In this document: positions 1 through 18,429 of the stretch, piece after piece
Position numbering within the stretch: position 1 is the stretch's first letter
Layout of the letters: each line of letters opens with the position of its first letter
Source: Synchiropus splendidus
Lineage: Eukaryota > Chordata > Actinopteri > Syngnathiformes > Callionymidae
Assembly: GCF_027744825.2 (NCBI RefSeq)
Contig: NC_071347.1
Location: 17,347,001-17,411,000, forward strand
Length of the DNA stretch: 64,000 nucleotides
Reading direction: 5' to 3'
Translations under genes and position numbers: made by a program
The notes under the pieces: generated by a model
What the model saw: only the letters and a program-made list of their open reading frames with translations
Database searches by the model: none
Told to the model about the DNA's origin: nothing

Positions 1-1065
1 GTGTTTGACTTGTGTAGGGGTAGGTCGTTCCTTTGCAGGTGTTGAACCATGACCTTTGGTTTGATACGCACTAGTTTCAAAACTAATCGTCCTGTAAAGA
101 TGAGAACTGATGCATCTTCGCTCGTAGGATGAGTCGTCGTCAGTCCAATCCTCCAAAGACATGTTGCACCCCCTCCTTTTTTTATGCAATCGTGTCCACG
201 TTTATCATCGTAACACGTGTTACTTTGTCGATCAAAAGTGCTCTTTGTCTCGGCCATTCAACGTTACAACAGCCTGTTTTTGTTTCCATGCTGTTGATGG
301 CTTGTTGCTTTACAATTTGGTGGGACCAAATTGAGTCAAAAAAAAAAAACAAACAAACCTACACAAACAATATCCACTTCATCTCCAAGATTGATAGTTT
401 ACATTGAATGTGGAGGAAAGACAAATGTGAGTGTTAAGGTGTGGTTACAGTTTTCCTCCTGAATTACCTCACACAGACACCAGATGCAGCAAGGAGGCGT
501 TACCATAGCAGTGATGAGTCATGATGGTATATTAGTTTGTGTTTAAGCTTGAACATAGTATGTTTGTATCACACCAGTTTGCATTAGGAGGCTTTTTTTT
601 ATTTTTCAAGGAAACAAAACATTAGCGCCAAGCAGGCTTTTCTTTGGTGAAACACTGACAGCTGTGTTTAAATATATGTTGGCATCACATCCAGAAAGAT
701 TTTAAGTGTGGCTGAAAGTTTGTGGGAGGAAATTGTTTAGAGTTTGACATAAAAAAGTAACATCTTCCTGATGGTTCAAATGACAAATTGCTGTCCTGAT
801 ATTCAAGTCTGCTTAGTTCGTAGCAACACATGATGTCATTTTCCAAAAAAGAAGAGGAAACCCTGTCTAACCTTATTTGCATCACCTGGATCTATCGGTG
901 TTTAACATTTTATTAATCACGTGATTTGATGCCTATCATTTGTTTTTATTTCTGTCTTTTAAACCCGAAGTCCAGGATACCGGTGGAGATGACCCTGATT
1001 TTTTTTAAGGCAAAAAATAAATGTGCTTCCCTTGTAACTTGAAGAAATAAATGATAACAAAAATG
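1..1065 (+). other. Probable 3' UTR end of an upstream + strand gene
   Basis: No long open frame or coding similarity is visible here. Two AATAAA hexamers occur close together (about 1015-1020 and 1045-1050), followed by a GT-rich stretch near 1063. This is the usual layout of a cleavage and polyadenylation site on the + strand. I infer that a gene outside the left edge ends here, but its identity cannot be read from UTR sequence alone. AATAAA is common in AT-rich DNA, so the call is weak. Confidence 0.3.
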
Positions 1066-1121
1066 TGTGAGTTTGTCATTCGCACAGGCTTCGACGGCCT
1101 CTCATGCGGTTTCCATACTGT

Positions 1122-1135
1122 CCACTAGGCGGCAG
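1122..1135 (+). promoter_or_regulatory. CTCF-like motif, forward orientation
   Basis: The sequence CCACTAGGCGGCAG fits the vertebrate CTCF core (CCASYAGRKGGCRS) at all but one position. It lies upstream of the miR-183 cluster. It faces a reverse-oriented core at 10242-10254. Binding is inferred from the motif only. Confidence 0.35.
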
Positions 1136-2353
1136 GCTTCATCAATCCAGGGGCCGGAGCTTATCTCAATGACACAGTACTAAATGTGGTACAGGTACAT
1201 TTTGGAAGACGGACGGCTGATTCATGAATTTAATTGGCAAAATATGAGAACTGCGACTGTGATGATAGTCTTTTGAGATCCACAAAATGGTTCCACTGAA
1301 AGCTGGTTTTGGATCTCTAACATTTTACATGACTTGTATTTTGTTACTGAACTGCAAACGTGATATTTTAAGACACGATTCACCTACAGCCATGTCCCCA
1401 CACTTCACACATGAAAACAATACGCCTTCGGCAGAAATACAAAATAGGCTCCCAAAAGTGTCTTTGTAAAAATACTTTTTCTTTGTTAAAATCTATGAAT
1501 ATGTGAGTTTTTCCTCCAAAGAACAAACATCTATGTTGTAATATTTACAGCAAAGGTGCCAATTTGTGGACCACAGATAGGTAAGGTTGTAAGGAAGGTA
1601 GATCATGATACATTAGAGAAGCAAAAACAAACTTACACCCGACGTCCAGTAACCGCTTATCTTGCACAGCTTTGGTGTTTGCTGCTGGTAACGATGGCAG
1701 GTTGCCATAACAATGACTGTTGACTTGAAAGTATTTTCAGACTTTCCAGGGAAGTGTGTTGCTGACAGATGATGCTCAGACCCCTCTGACTCATTTCAGG
1801 CGTATTATTCCTCTGAATGCATGGGGGATGAATAGAGGCCATGGAGGCGCCTCAGATGCTGGAGCGATGCTCCTCAGACCAATGGTGCAATGATCTTATA
1901 AAATATTCATCGACGTGTTCGCTGCCTTGTTTCTATTCAGGTTTCCAGTTACAGCGGCAGTTTAATTTGGCTGCAGGCCTCTGATCGCATGCTATTGTTG
2001 TCCCTACTTAGATGAGGCAACAGCACATGTGCTTCTACCCAGATGGTTGGAAATAACAGAGTTGTGCAGCCAGAAGGTCCTCAGACCAAGTCATTCTATG
2101 TGGCCAACAAACTCAGCTTGTCTCTCGGTGAATGAATTCAGTGTATGGAAACATACAGAGCATGTCGATATTATGACCCTCAGAAATAAAAAAAAAAAAT
2201 ATATATTTTTTTTTTTGCACACAATGAGAAACAATCTGAAATCATCCTAAAACTATGTTAAAATGAGCTTCCAATATTTAAAAGAAATAATTTAGATTCC
2301 GGTTAGATATACATGTTGGACCGTGACTACTCTAAAATGTTTTTGTCTCACAC

Positions 2354-2376
2354 TATATATATATAGAGAGAGAGAG
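2354..2376. repeat. Compound TA / GA microsatellite
   Basis: About six TA units run directly into about six GA units. This is a simple repeat with no coding context. Confidence 0.8.
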
Positions 2377-2885
2377 CTGAGTTTGAAACCTTGGCCCAAA
2401 TGGTTTAAATACTGTTTACATTACAATTAATGCCAAATTATCTACCTCATAATGGGGCAAATATATTTGTTTCATACAAACTGCTAAAATGCTATTGATT
2501 CCCACTGCCATGATGTCTCACAGTACATCTGTTAGCCTGCTATTTTCACTTTGGTTTATTTAAATAAACAACATATTCGCCCTAAAAGAGGGTCTTTAAC
2601 CTCTCAAAAGCTCTGCAAAAGCAAGACAAAAAATACTATCTGCTTATGTAATGGGTGGTTCAAAATGGTGTCTCTTGAAACAGACTTGATGTAGAACACT
2701 TGGTATTAATACTATACTATAGAAGTTAATGGAGGGTAACGACAAGGCTCTGTATTTCATAAATACATAGTTAACTGATGAGCAAACACATAGAAGAGCG
2801 CCATATGAATGTCTATCGGAGTGGCACACCTGAATGACTTCACTCCGAGTGGTCCTGTTGAGTGGAGCTATTCGCGGGTAACAGG

Positions 2886-2905
2886 AGCAGCAGCAGCAGC
2901 AGCAG
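2886..2905. repeat. Short GCA triplet run
   Basis: Six to seven GCA units lie at the left edge of the GC-rich segment before the candidate microRNA-cluster promoter. Several overlapping short frames cross the run in different phases, which argues that it is not coding. Confidence 0.6.
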
Positions 2906-3120
2906 GACACGGAGCTGCTCCTCCTTCATTATGTATGGAGTCTGGACAAAAGGCTGCTCGGCTGGATTTCACTGTCAACTTTGGAAGCGCCGTAACCCAA
3001 ACCAGCCGCGCTCCACTCTGACGGATCCACATCAACTGCCTCGTTTTTTCCACCTGCAATCTGTCTAATAATCACCGACAGCAGGTAAGTGAGCCGAGCC
3101 TGGAGCTGCGGCCGCGCGGG

Positions 3121-3127
3121 TATATAA
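3121..3127 (+). promoter_or_regulatory. Candidate TATA box and core promoter of the microRNA host transcript
   Basis: TATATAA lies inside the most GC- and CpG-rich segment of the left third of the window (about 3090-3235). A TATA box in such a setting, about 100 bp upstream of a good splice donor, suggests a transcription start near 3150. The first recognised + strand transcript downstream is the miR-183/96/182 cluster, 2.9 kb away. A second strong donor (CAG then GTAAGT, junction 3084/3085) lies just upstream of the TATA box, so an additional upstream start is possible. Confidence 0.4.
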
Positions 3128-3281
3128 CCGGGCAAACTTTGGGTCCGGAGCCGAGGCGCACAGCAGCCACACCCGGGAGGAGGATGCTGGAGGAGGAGGA
3201 GGCGGCGGGTGGACCGAGGAGCGCGAGGTAGGTACGGAACTTAGCCTCCGACTTTTGCCGCGTTTAAATATCCGACACATT

Positions 3282-3301
3282 AAAAAAAAAAAAAAAAAAA
3301 A
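3282..3301. repeat. Poly-A run
   Basis: Twenty consecutive A residues lie just after the candidate first exon of the host transcript. This could be a retroposon tail, but no body is recognisable upstream. Confidence 0.6.
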
Positions 3302-4894
3302 GCAAGCTGAAATTATACTTTGTCTGAGTTTTAAAAAAGTTAGTTTTCAAAACTGAAAAAGCAATTTCTTCATTTACGTGACGTCATTTCTAATATCGCG
3401 TTTTAAAATGAATCATTTTAAAGACGTTATGTAGCAGTTTTAAAACGATTCTATGGAAATTAAATACAACGTTTTTTTTTCTTATTTGATAAAAATAGAG
3501 CGTTTATATTTATTTAGTTTAGTTTTTTTTTATCTTCTGAAAGAAAGGCGTTTGGTTTTGTTTATTTATTGGAATGTATTTTCCACTTTTCACTTCTCAA
3601 GATGTTTATGTCATGAGTCTTTTCATTGTCTGGTATGTATGAATACGTTCATTTAGTTAACCGATGTTAGCCAACCAGCTCCTAAATTATTAAAAACATC
3701 TTCAGTATGTATATATATATATCTTATAATCTTCTGATAATCTTATATATTATAATGTTATAGTTAAGCTTATAAGAATGAAAACTCATATATTTAATAC
3801 ATTGTAGCGCTTGGGAGCAGCACAGCTTTCTATCCTGCTCTCAGGTTCGAACAGCCATGTCATATTTTCATATTAAGACAGACACACTGATCTGATGAAC
3901 GTTCACAGCTTTTGTTGCGTGGGTCCGAACAGCACTAAACTCAGCGATTCTAAATTGTGAATATCTAACCTTGGAAATCCTATGTGCTGATTCAGAGGAC
4001 GTCTTTTTGTCATTTGATCGCATTTCTTCTGCCTTGGATTCGATTACAGAGCATAACCTTGTCTTGACTGATGCATCAGTACAGCAAGTGACACAGTCCT
4101 GGCATAAGTAGGTTCTTTCAGTACAAAAGAAAGACTAGATAACCTCAGAATTAAAACAAACCAAGTGAACTGTTTTCTTCCACAACAAGACTAAGTTGTG
4201 TGACTCAGTGACAAACTTAAAACACAAAAATGAGACCTTTATTTGACCTGTTTTTTAAGAGCAAAAACCCTTATGAAGGCCTTCATTATGTAACGCTGCG
4301 CACTTTTTCAATCCATAAATGTTTGGTAAGGATTCAAAATTGCGCAATAAATCCAGAAATTGAAGCGTGGGTTTGCGTTTCCAGGCGGCAGAAGGAGGAT
4401 GGCGTGGATTACTACGCTGCCACTGGGCTAAGATGCTTACCAACTAATTACCTGTCCACCAGAAAATCCCCTGTCATCCAGCCCAAAAACAAGACGGGAG
4501 CCGAGGGGGATGGACACACAAGCTGTTTGACGCACCAAAAATCTATCCATTATTCATTTGTATTGAGTGTTGAAATAGCGCTACTTCTCTTCATTGATCT
4601 GAAAATGACTTCCTAATGGAGCTTTTGTTTTTGGCTTGGATCAACCCGCTCATGATGGTTTTTGGACTCTTGCGAGGTAAGCAACTGAGACAGTAATTTC
4701 TCTTTAGAAGCAAGTAGTTTTTGGAATTAACCAACTGTGATACTGACAAATAACCCAATTTTATTGCTTATATTATTTAGACATGGCTTTTTTTTAGTCT
4801 CTTCAAGCCTTTAAAAAATCCAGTAACTTCAACCTTTGTGCAGCAGTGTGATGTCTTTATCACATCAGACATCTATCCATATTATTCTGCTGAT

Positions 4895-5015
4895 CCAAAC
4901 CCGGGGGTGGAGACAATCCTAGCTGACGTTGAGTGAGACGGAAGGGACAATCCAGGACAGGTCACTAAGCTGTCACAGGTCATACAAACCGACCACACAC
5001 TCATGTACACACGTT
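4895..5015 (+). repeat. Degenerate fish dispersed repeat (LINE/SINE-type tail)
   Basis: The segment resembles a tail found in very many teleost interspersed repeats: a 'cccagctga' block, then 'ccaggacaggtcac', then an 'acacactca' block that usually reads as a string of ACA-rich words. The match is by memory of the consensus and is clearly diverged, so family assignment is left open. Confidence 0.45.
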
Positions 5016-6015
5016 CAGCTAACACATTTAGTCATGGGGTGTTTATGGGTTGTTGTCTTGGCAAGTAGACGAGTGGCTGAAGTGCTGACCTGTTCCAGAA
5101 AGGCTGTAATGTAAAGCAACAGATTATCTATAACTATCTATATTTGCTATATTTGCATCCCAAAAACTGAACTACTTCGGTCAAGTTTCTGTCAAACCAT
5201 TGATACTGGCGAGAAGCAAATGCGTTAGTATCCCCAAATCAGGCCTGTGTATCAAGCACACATGCTGACGCTCCATCCCTCTCCTTCCCTCTCCTTCCCT
5301 CTCAAGCTTTTCACTCTATTGATCAATCCCGGAAACGGGAAGATGAGCTCCGCGTTGGGACCCATTTGGAGCATCTCAAAAATCACTTAGCGCATCATTC
5401 CACACAGCCAGAATCAATGTGAGCTCTAGACGCCCGTCCAGGATAGTCAAATAATAAACCCAAAAGTGGCTCAGTGCTTTTTTTTCCGTCTGCTGACAGG
5501 GTCACAGATTTAAGACGCTCCCTGACCTTTCAGGTTTTTTACTCAGCCATGCATCAAAATAGACGTATTGGGACGGATACTACTGTGTCTCTACGGCATG
5601 TTGGATTTAGTCGTGACTGATGGTGCATGGTAAGTGTGAAGTTTATTCCTTCTTTTGTCCAACTCTGTGTGTTAGATCATGTTATCGCTGTGATGAAATG
5701 GTTATTAATTTCAAGCCATACATTTTGCGGTGTTGCTCCCTCATACTTACTTCAGTCTCATGTGTCGTGCGTCTTTTACAAAGAGGGTGATACACTGTTT
5801 TCATTGGAAAACATGCTCTCAGACAGAAACCAAAACAGGATTGAGAACATGAACTGACAGTACTGTCACCATAACATGACTCATAACCAGATTTGCTTTC
5901 TAAAACATGCCACCCTGTTTACTGTGTAAGGCGCAGCATGGACGGCTTCTGGTCTTATTTTTTTTCAGCCGCTGGGGGCCGAGGGCCAACGTGGCGAATG
6001 TTCCCGAACACCATC

Positions 6016-6100
6016 CTCCTGTTCTGTGTATGGCACTGGTAGAATTCACTGTCTCAGTGGACCATCAGTGAATTACCATAGGGCCATAAACAGAGCAGAG
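6016..6100 (+). ncRNA. mir183: microRNA precursor miR-183
   Basis: The 5p arm at 6029-6050 matches the invariant vertebrate miR-183-5p (seed ATGGCAC). The 3p arm at 6068-6089 starts GTGAATTACC and ends GGGCCATAA as in other vertebrates, with a small change in the middle. The arms pair, and the basal stem is continued by CTCCTGTTCTG against CAGAGCAGAG. The family is highly expressed in hair cells, photoreceptors and other ciliated sensory cells, and represses targets through the shared seed. It is the first of three hairpins in the conserved order 183, 96, 182, all transcribed rightward. Confidence 0.97.
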
Positions 6101-6137
6101 ATAGATCCTCTCTTACCCAAGCGAACTTTGTCCCGGC

Positions 6138-6209
6138 CTACTTTGGCACTAGCACATTTTTGCTTTATTTCTCATTGTTTGAGCAATCATGTGTAGTGTC
6201 AATATAGGA
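6138..6209 (+). ncRNA. mir96: microRNA precursor miR-96
   Basis: The 5p arm at 6142-6164 is identical, as far as I can recall, to vertebrate miR-96-5p (starts TTTGGCACTAGCACA; seed TTGGCAC). The 3p arm at about 6185-6206 starts AATCATGTG and pairs with it around a loop of about 20 nt rich in T. Seed mutations of this microRNA cause progressive hearing loss in human and mouse, and the seed here is intact. The hairpin begins less than 50 bp after the miR-183 hairpin, so both are surely cut from one transcript. Confidence 0.97.
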
Positions 6210-6424
6210 CGAGGCTCCGAAGCCACGGCGGGTCACGTGACCTCCCCGTCTCCGGGCGTCTTCTGTGTGATCCTTGTGAGCGCTATGGATCTGATCGATT
6301 GTGCCGTCCTTCTCAGATGTCAGCAGTTGCCATGGAGGCCCAGGCTCCGTCTCTGAGATGCCGTCTCATGTAACCTGACCTCGCGGTCCTCCCTCCCACA
6401 GGTCGGGCGCATGTGGCCCGCACA

Positions 6425-6512
6425 CTCTCCCACAGTGTTTGGCAATGGTAGAACTCACTCTGGTGGGCTGGAAGGATCCGGTGGTTCTAGACTTGCCAAC
6501 AACTGACTGAGA
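6425..6512 (+). ncRNA. mir182: microRNA precursor miR-182
   Basis: The 5p arm starts at 6438 with TTTGGCAATGGTAGAACTCA, the vertebrate miR-182-5p, and continues CTCT where mammals have CACT. The 3p arm at about 6482-6502 starts TGGTTCTAGACTTGCC as in mammals. The arms fold around a GC-rich loop. The hairpin begins about 215 bp after the miR-96 hairpin. In mammals the miR-96 to miR-182 gap is several kilobases, so this locus is strongly compacted. No further hairpin of the family is visible downstream. Confidence 0.97.
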
Positions 6513-7149
6513 GCTTTAACCTGCCCTTCACCTGGACTTATCACGGGAAGAGGATTATTGTTCTTTACAAGCAGCGAGGGTGTGTTCATGCTGGGGCTGG
6601 ACGTGTGAGTGACTGCAGGCAGTGCACAGAGGGGTCATCAGTGGTCATTCCCTCCTGTGCGTGCTGCAGTCTCAGAACACTGGGAAGCTCCTGGAGGGTC
6701 CAGATTGCTCCAAGAGATGTGACTTTGTGACGTCCTTCAGCACTTTCTAAAGCAGTACTGCGGATGACTCCATCCCATTTGACTCCTATTAGCTCCTCAC
6801 GGGGTCATACGGTTCTATAGCCACTGTGTAATCCGAGACCCGAGGACCTGAAGGTACGAAGCGCGGCGGACTTGACAGCTGAGCCGTGACCTATAAATCC
6901 ATACACAGACCATTAAGCACAGAGTCCACTATCAACGGGCCGTCAATAAATCAATAGGCTTCTGGTGTTGTCTTTTGGAGCCGGCTAGAAAGACTTCAAA
7001 GATGTCAGCGGGGTGTTTGAACACACACACATAGCCAAGCATTTTGCTCATGGGTACCACAAGAGCCAAAACATTCCCTCCTGACTCTCTGTGTGTGAAC
7101 AAAACATCTCACCTCTACATTTCTGGGTAGTATTGCAATCTCTACAGGT

Positions 7150-8050
7150 TAAAGTACTTTGCCCCAATTGTTCCAAATACTTTCACAACTTTTTCTACTT
7201 CTGCAGGTACAGCACCTCCTCCTCCTAATTTCTACTACCATTACAACTCCTGCATCAAGTACTACTGCCAGTGTCATTGCAATGGCTCTATTTACTGAAG
7301 CTGCAAATAGTGCTGGGATTGTAATGATAATATCTATAGCAAATACTCACAATACCATTGTCTCCACAGTTACTACAAAGGCTTATAACCCAACTCCATC
7401 TACTATTAGTAGTAGCACAATGTAATTTCTGAAGTCTTCCTATAGAGCTGATACTATGACTATAGGTATTATTGCTAACACTAGTACTACTGCCTGTAAC
7501 TCTTCCCACTCCAACACCAACAGATATCACTACTACAACTTGTTTTACCATCATTTTTACTACTATTACTACTGCATCTAGTACTGCTGCTGCTGATACT
7601 GGAGCATCTCTATTCACAAGAACTACTACTATAACACTATTTTCTACAAATATTTCAATGTACTTTCCTACTTCTATTACATGTACAACTCCTGATGTAT
7701 TTACTATTATGATGGCTACACTGAACACAACCTCCATCAATATTCCTGAGGCCCTAAACGCATACTCCTCTGATATTGCTACTTCTATCATAGTGTGGGC
7801 GACAGACACTACTGCGATGACTAGTTCTAGTGACTATTACTTTTTGCAGGGTTGGAACTGAAGTTTGTGTTAGTATAACTACTATCATTACTATTAGTTT
7901 TACCTCTAATGCCAGTAGTTCACACCTACTGTAGTTCTAATACTATTATTCTACTATTATAGCCACAAAGGAAATTCAACGGAAACTACTATCATTGCTA
8001 GTATTGCTATATTTACAACTTCAGTCTAGCCACCTCTTACTGTAGTATTG
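7150..8050. repeat. Long degenerate ACT/TAC-type triplet-repeat tract
   Basis: About 900 bp is dominated by words such as TACTACT, ATTACTACT and ACTACTGC, interrupted by T-rich and CA-rich triplets. No unit is preserved over long runs, so this is an old and heavily mutated triplet array. Low stop-codon density on both strands produces long but composition-driven frames (for example 7288-7809 on - and 7472-7861 on +). These are threonine/serine-rich in one direction and valine-rich in the other, as the repeat predicts. Confidence 0.7.
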
Positions 8051-8482
8051 TTCCCACAGATGCACAGCTGCTCTGCTTTACTCACTGTTAGTGCTCATCC
8101 CTACAGGGATCCTTTCATTGCCTACCACTTGTCCCAGCAAGACAGGGTCAAAGGGCAGTGGCTCTTAGCGATCACAGCCAAGAGAGGGTGGACTTGGAAA
8201 ACAACAAGACTGTGATGCGTTAGTTTGGCTCCCTGGGGTTGGTGTTTAAAAGGAGTGTGATCACCTCGGTATAACTGGATGAACTCATGTTTGTTCCTAG
8301 GAATGAGTTTTTTACTGTCTCCTGAAAGGAGGAAATCTAATCCAGATACAATAAACATTACAGCAGCGATCTGTGTGTGTGGGGTGGGGGAGAGGCGGAG
8401 CTGCTGATATGTGATGATCATGTTTCAATCCAAACGGCGTGAGAGTCCATTATGGCCGACTGCAGAGGATGTGGGGTTAAAT

Positions 8483-8515
8483 GGAGGAGGAGGAGGAGGA
8501 GGAGGAGGAGGAGGA
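8483..8515. repeat. GGA triplet microsatellite
   Basis: Eleven uninterrupted GGA units, a purine-only tract on the + strand. It sits between the triplet tract and two CA repeats, so this part of the intergenic region is rich in simple sequence. Confidence 0.9.
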
Positions 8516-8614
8516 CCGACCCGCTGACAGCTGGTACCAGTGATTAGACCGTGTAGTGATGCAGGGAAGCATCAAAGCTCTTTAGGGAGAATCCCTAACA
8601 GGGAGGGAGACAAG

Positions 8615-8800
8615 GACACACACATACACACACACACACACACACACGGCAAATCCTGATACACACTTATTGGTAGCTAAAACTGCCTTTACTGACCACG
8701 CAGGTCCGAGCGCACACGGACCATCTGTCATTGTCAGATGCATCACTGACCGATGGATTATCAGCAGCTCCACCAGAGGACACACACACACACACACACA
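8615..8800. repeat. Two CA dinucleotide microsatellites
   Basis: CA runs occupy about 8615-8647 (one interruption) and about 8780-8800. They are separated by about 130 bp of unique sequence. Confidence 0.85.
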
Positions 8801-9360
8801 GACTCTACTGTAGATATACACAGTTACTCGATGTAACCTGGTGACATATGAGCAGTCAGATTAGATTCACTGTGGAAATAGGCAACTTTTCAACTGTGAG
8901 TCAGTTCACAATAGTCGCTCAAGTTTTTCTCTCCTGAACTTAGATCAAGGTTTAACAAAGCAGCAACTGAAGAAATGGCCAAATGCACCAGTGTGTGCAA
9001 ACAGTAAAACAGGTGAATCTAGACACACAGAGACGCACGCACAGACTCTGGATTACAGTTAATCCAGGAACTGAGGAAGATGGGGGTTGGGGTGTATTTT
9101 TAGGCCTTTATATCAGACGCAGATCATCATTGTCCAGACTAACTGGATTTTAGTTCAGCAGTTAATTATCTTGTCTGCTTATCTTAAGGTGTTTTTCAAG
9201 TTAATTTGAAACACAATATGGGTGTTTTTTGGGTTCAGACATAATTCCAAGAGTTTTGTTGCTCGAGTAAATAACATGATTCACAAGATAAATTGAGTAT
9301 GATAATGTTAAAGTGCTTATGTAAGATGTGTTTTTAAGATTTTAGCAGACAATGAGTCTT

Positions 9361-9525
9361 TGAGCAGGGGCAGCGTGGCAGCTTCCCACCAAGAGGGTTG
9401 TGGGTTCAACTCCAGTTTGAGACCATTTGGGTATGTGAAGAACCTGGGGATTTTACAGTATGCTCTCCCTGTGCATCTTTTTTCTTGGCACTCTGATTTC
9501 CTCCTACAGTCCAAAATCATAGAAG
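9361..9525 (+). repeat. tRNA-type SINE remnant
   Basis: The segment starts with a 'ggggcagcgtggcagc' block and contains GGTTCAACTCC, a good polymerase III B-box. It continues with diverged forms of the fish repeat words for 'gtgtggagtttgcatgttctccccgtg' and 'cttcctcccaca-gtccaaa'. This is the arrangement of a common teleost tRNA-derived SINE family. There is no cloverleaf, so it is not a functional tRNA gene. Confidence 0.5.
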
Positions 9526-10241
9526 AGATGTCTTTTATCAAGAGTAAATGCTTAGGAAGAATAATATATGTAATATTAGTGACTAAACTTTGTCTTAAGA
9601 TGGAAAGTTGCAAAAAGGAGTGTCATTGAAAAGAGTGTCATTGTTAGAGGAAAATGTATTCACAGTGTTGTTATTAATAATAATAATGCTACTATGCTTT
9701 ACCAGATTCCCATGTCATACGACGGAGCTGGAGACAACCTTTTACATATTGTGTGTTCACTGGATTCTTTCTCAAAATTTGTTTGAGTTTTCTATTCTGT
9801 TCTGTTTTTTGGGGGGAGATGATATTGCTAACTCTCGCATGTTTGTATGTGCCAGCTTTCCTTCCATGTTTTTCTCACTATAATGTTGTATATCACTACT
9901 GGGTGGTGCAGGCAGTGACCCTAAAAGTGGCTAGTTGATCAACATTGTTCCACCCCCCAAAAAAACATGTTGCTAATAGGCAGAAATGTGAACTCCAAAT
10001 ATGTGGATAAGAGGACTTAGGGGGTTAAAATAAAAGACAAAAAAAATCAAATTCTATTTTAATAATAAGATAATAAGAATGACAATAAAAAAATGCTTAC
10101 TAAAAACCCAGTGCCCGCAATTGTGATTACTAATATAAACATATAAGTTAACTTTACTATGATTTGCATTTTGTTTTAGTCAGAACACATCACTAAAATG
10201 TATTCGCAAACCAAAATGGACAAACAACTTTTGGGGTCTGG

Positions 10242-10254
10242 CTCCCCCTAGTGG
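10242..10254 (-). promoter_or_regulatory. CTCF-like motif, reverse orientation
   Basis: The reverse strand reads CCACTAGGGGGAG, a one-mismatch form of the CTCF core. It lies just past the ahcyl2 polyadenylation signal and points toward the forward core at 1122-1135 across the microRNA cluster. Confidence 0.35.
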
Positions 10255-10278
10255 GAGAAAGAACAAATGACACGCGCC

Positions 10279-10284
10279 TTTATT
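10279..10284 (-). terminator. Candidate ahcyl2 polyadenylation signal
   Basis: AATAAA on the minus strand, about 340 bp after the ahcyl2 stop codon. It is the first canonical hexamer I noted downstream of that gene. Other hexamers lie further left in AT-rich sequence, so a longer 3' UTR is possible. Confidence 0.4.
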
Positions 10285-10624
10285 TGACATATTTATATTG
10301 TTTTAGTTTTCATCTATCGAAAAAAGTGAAAAAGCATTTGTTGAAGGGGTGGTCAGTGCATTTAGAAGGTTCACTACAGTACAGTATGTGTGAGGTAAAT
10401 GACACGACTATTCATTGGCATCAATACATAGAAACGTGCAATCACATCAAGAAGTCAACTGTACACTTCATTTCGACTATATGTTTAAATGATGGACGGT
10501 GGCAACATGAAATCGTCGAGTCATATTCAAGTACAAGCTAGGTCGTTGCCGAAGTGGAACAGGTGAGGGCGCTATTTCTCTGCGTGCTGGAGGAAGACGT
10601 CCACTTTCCAACAGGAAGCTGATG

Positions 10625-18256
<7,632 letters not shown>

Positions 18257-18429
18257 GTCCCCTGCCGCCGTCAAAGTGAACGAAAGTCCCAGCAATAACC
18301 TTCCCACATCCATTTGACATGTGCCCTTGTTTATTCTAAACAGAAGTGAATATAAAGTAGATAAAAGGTGGAGTGTGTGCAGGGTAAACAATGAGGGGAG
18401 CGACAAGATGAGAATGGGACTTGCGTTAA

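Larger units (their letters stand above)
1066..2850. other. Intergenic stretch without a recognisable gene
   Basis: This is AT-rich sequence with only short unsupported frames. It contains a CTCF-like core at 1122-1135 and a compound TA then GA microsatellite at about 2354-2376. I see no exon, RNA gene or transposon that I can name. Confidence 0.5.
3150..6512 (+). ncRNA. Inferred spliced primary transcript hosting the miR-183 cluster
   Basis: The three microRNA hairpins at 6.0-6.5 kb must come from a + strand primary transcript. Candidate non-coding exons can be read from splice signals. The first ends at a GAG/GTAGGT donor (junction 3227/3228). The second runs about 4385-4676, between a TTTCCAG acceptor and a GAG/GTAAGC donor. 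The third runs about 5500-5629, after a long pyrimidine tract ending in GACAG and before an ATG/GTAAGTG donor. None of these exons carries a convincing conserved open frame. The exon structure, the start and the end are inference; the microRNAs themselves are certain. Confidence 0.33.
6513..10270. other. Region between the microRNA cluster and the 3' end of ahcyl2
   Basis: No protein-coding exon is recognisable. The contents are a degenerate triplet tract (7150-8050), a GGA repeat (8483-8515), two CA repeats (about 8615-8647 and 8780-8800), a tRNA-type SINE remnant (about 9361-9525) and a CTCF-like core (10242-10254). The right end approaches the ahcyl2 polyadenylation signal on the opposite strand, so the microRNA transcript and ahcyl2 are convergent. 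Confidence 0.6.

Noticed and set aside
2809..3280. Six overlapping short frames in the GC-rich segment
   Set aside because: Open frames on both strands in several phases are expected from low stop density in GC-rich DNA. The segment is better explained as promoter and non-coding exon.
7288..7861. Long open frames on both strands in the triplet tract
   Set aside because: They overlap each other, are built from a few residues dictated by the degenerate triplet repeat, and show no domain or splice context.
9395..9425. Possible tRNA gene because of a perfect B-box
   Set aside because: No cloverleaf or A-box at the right distance. The surrounding words match a tRNA-derived SINE.
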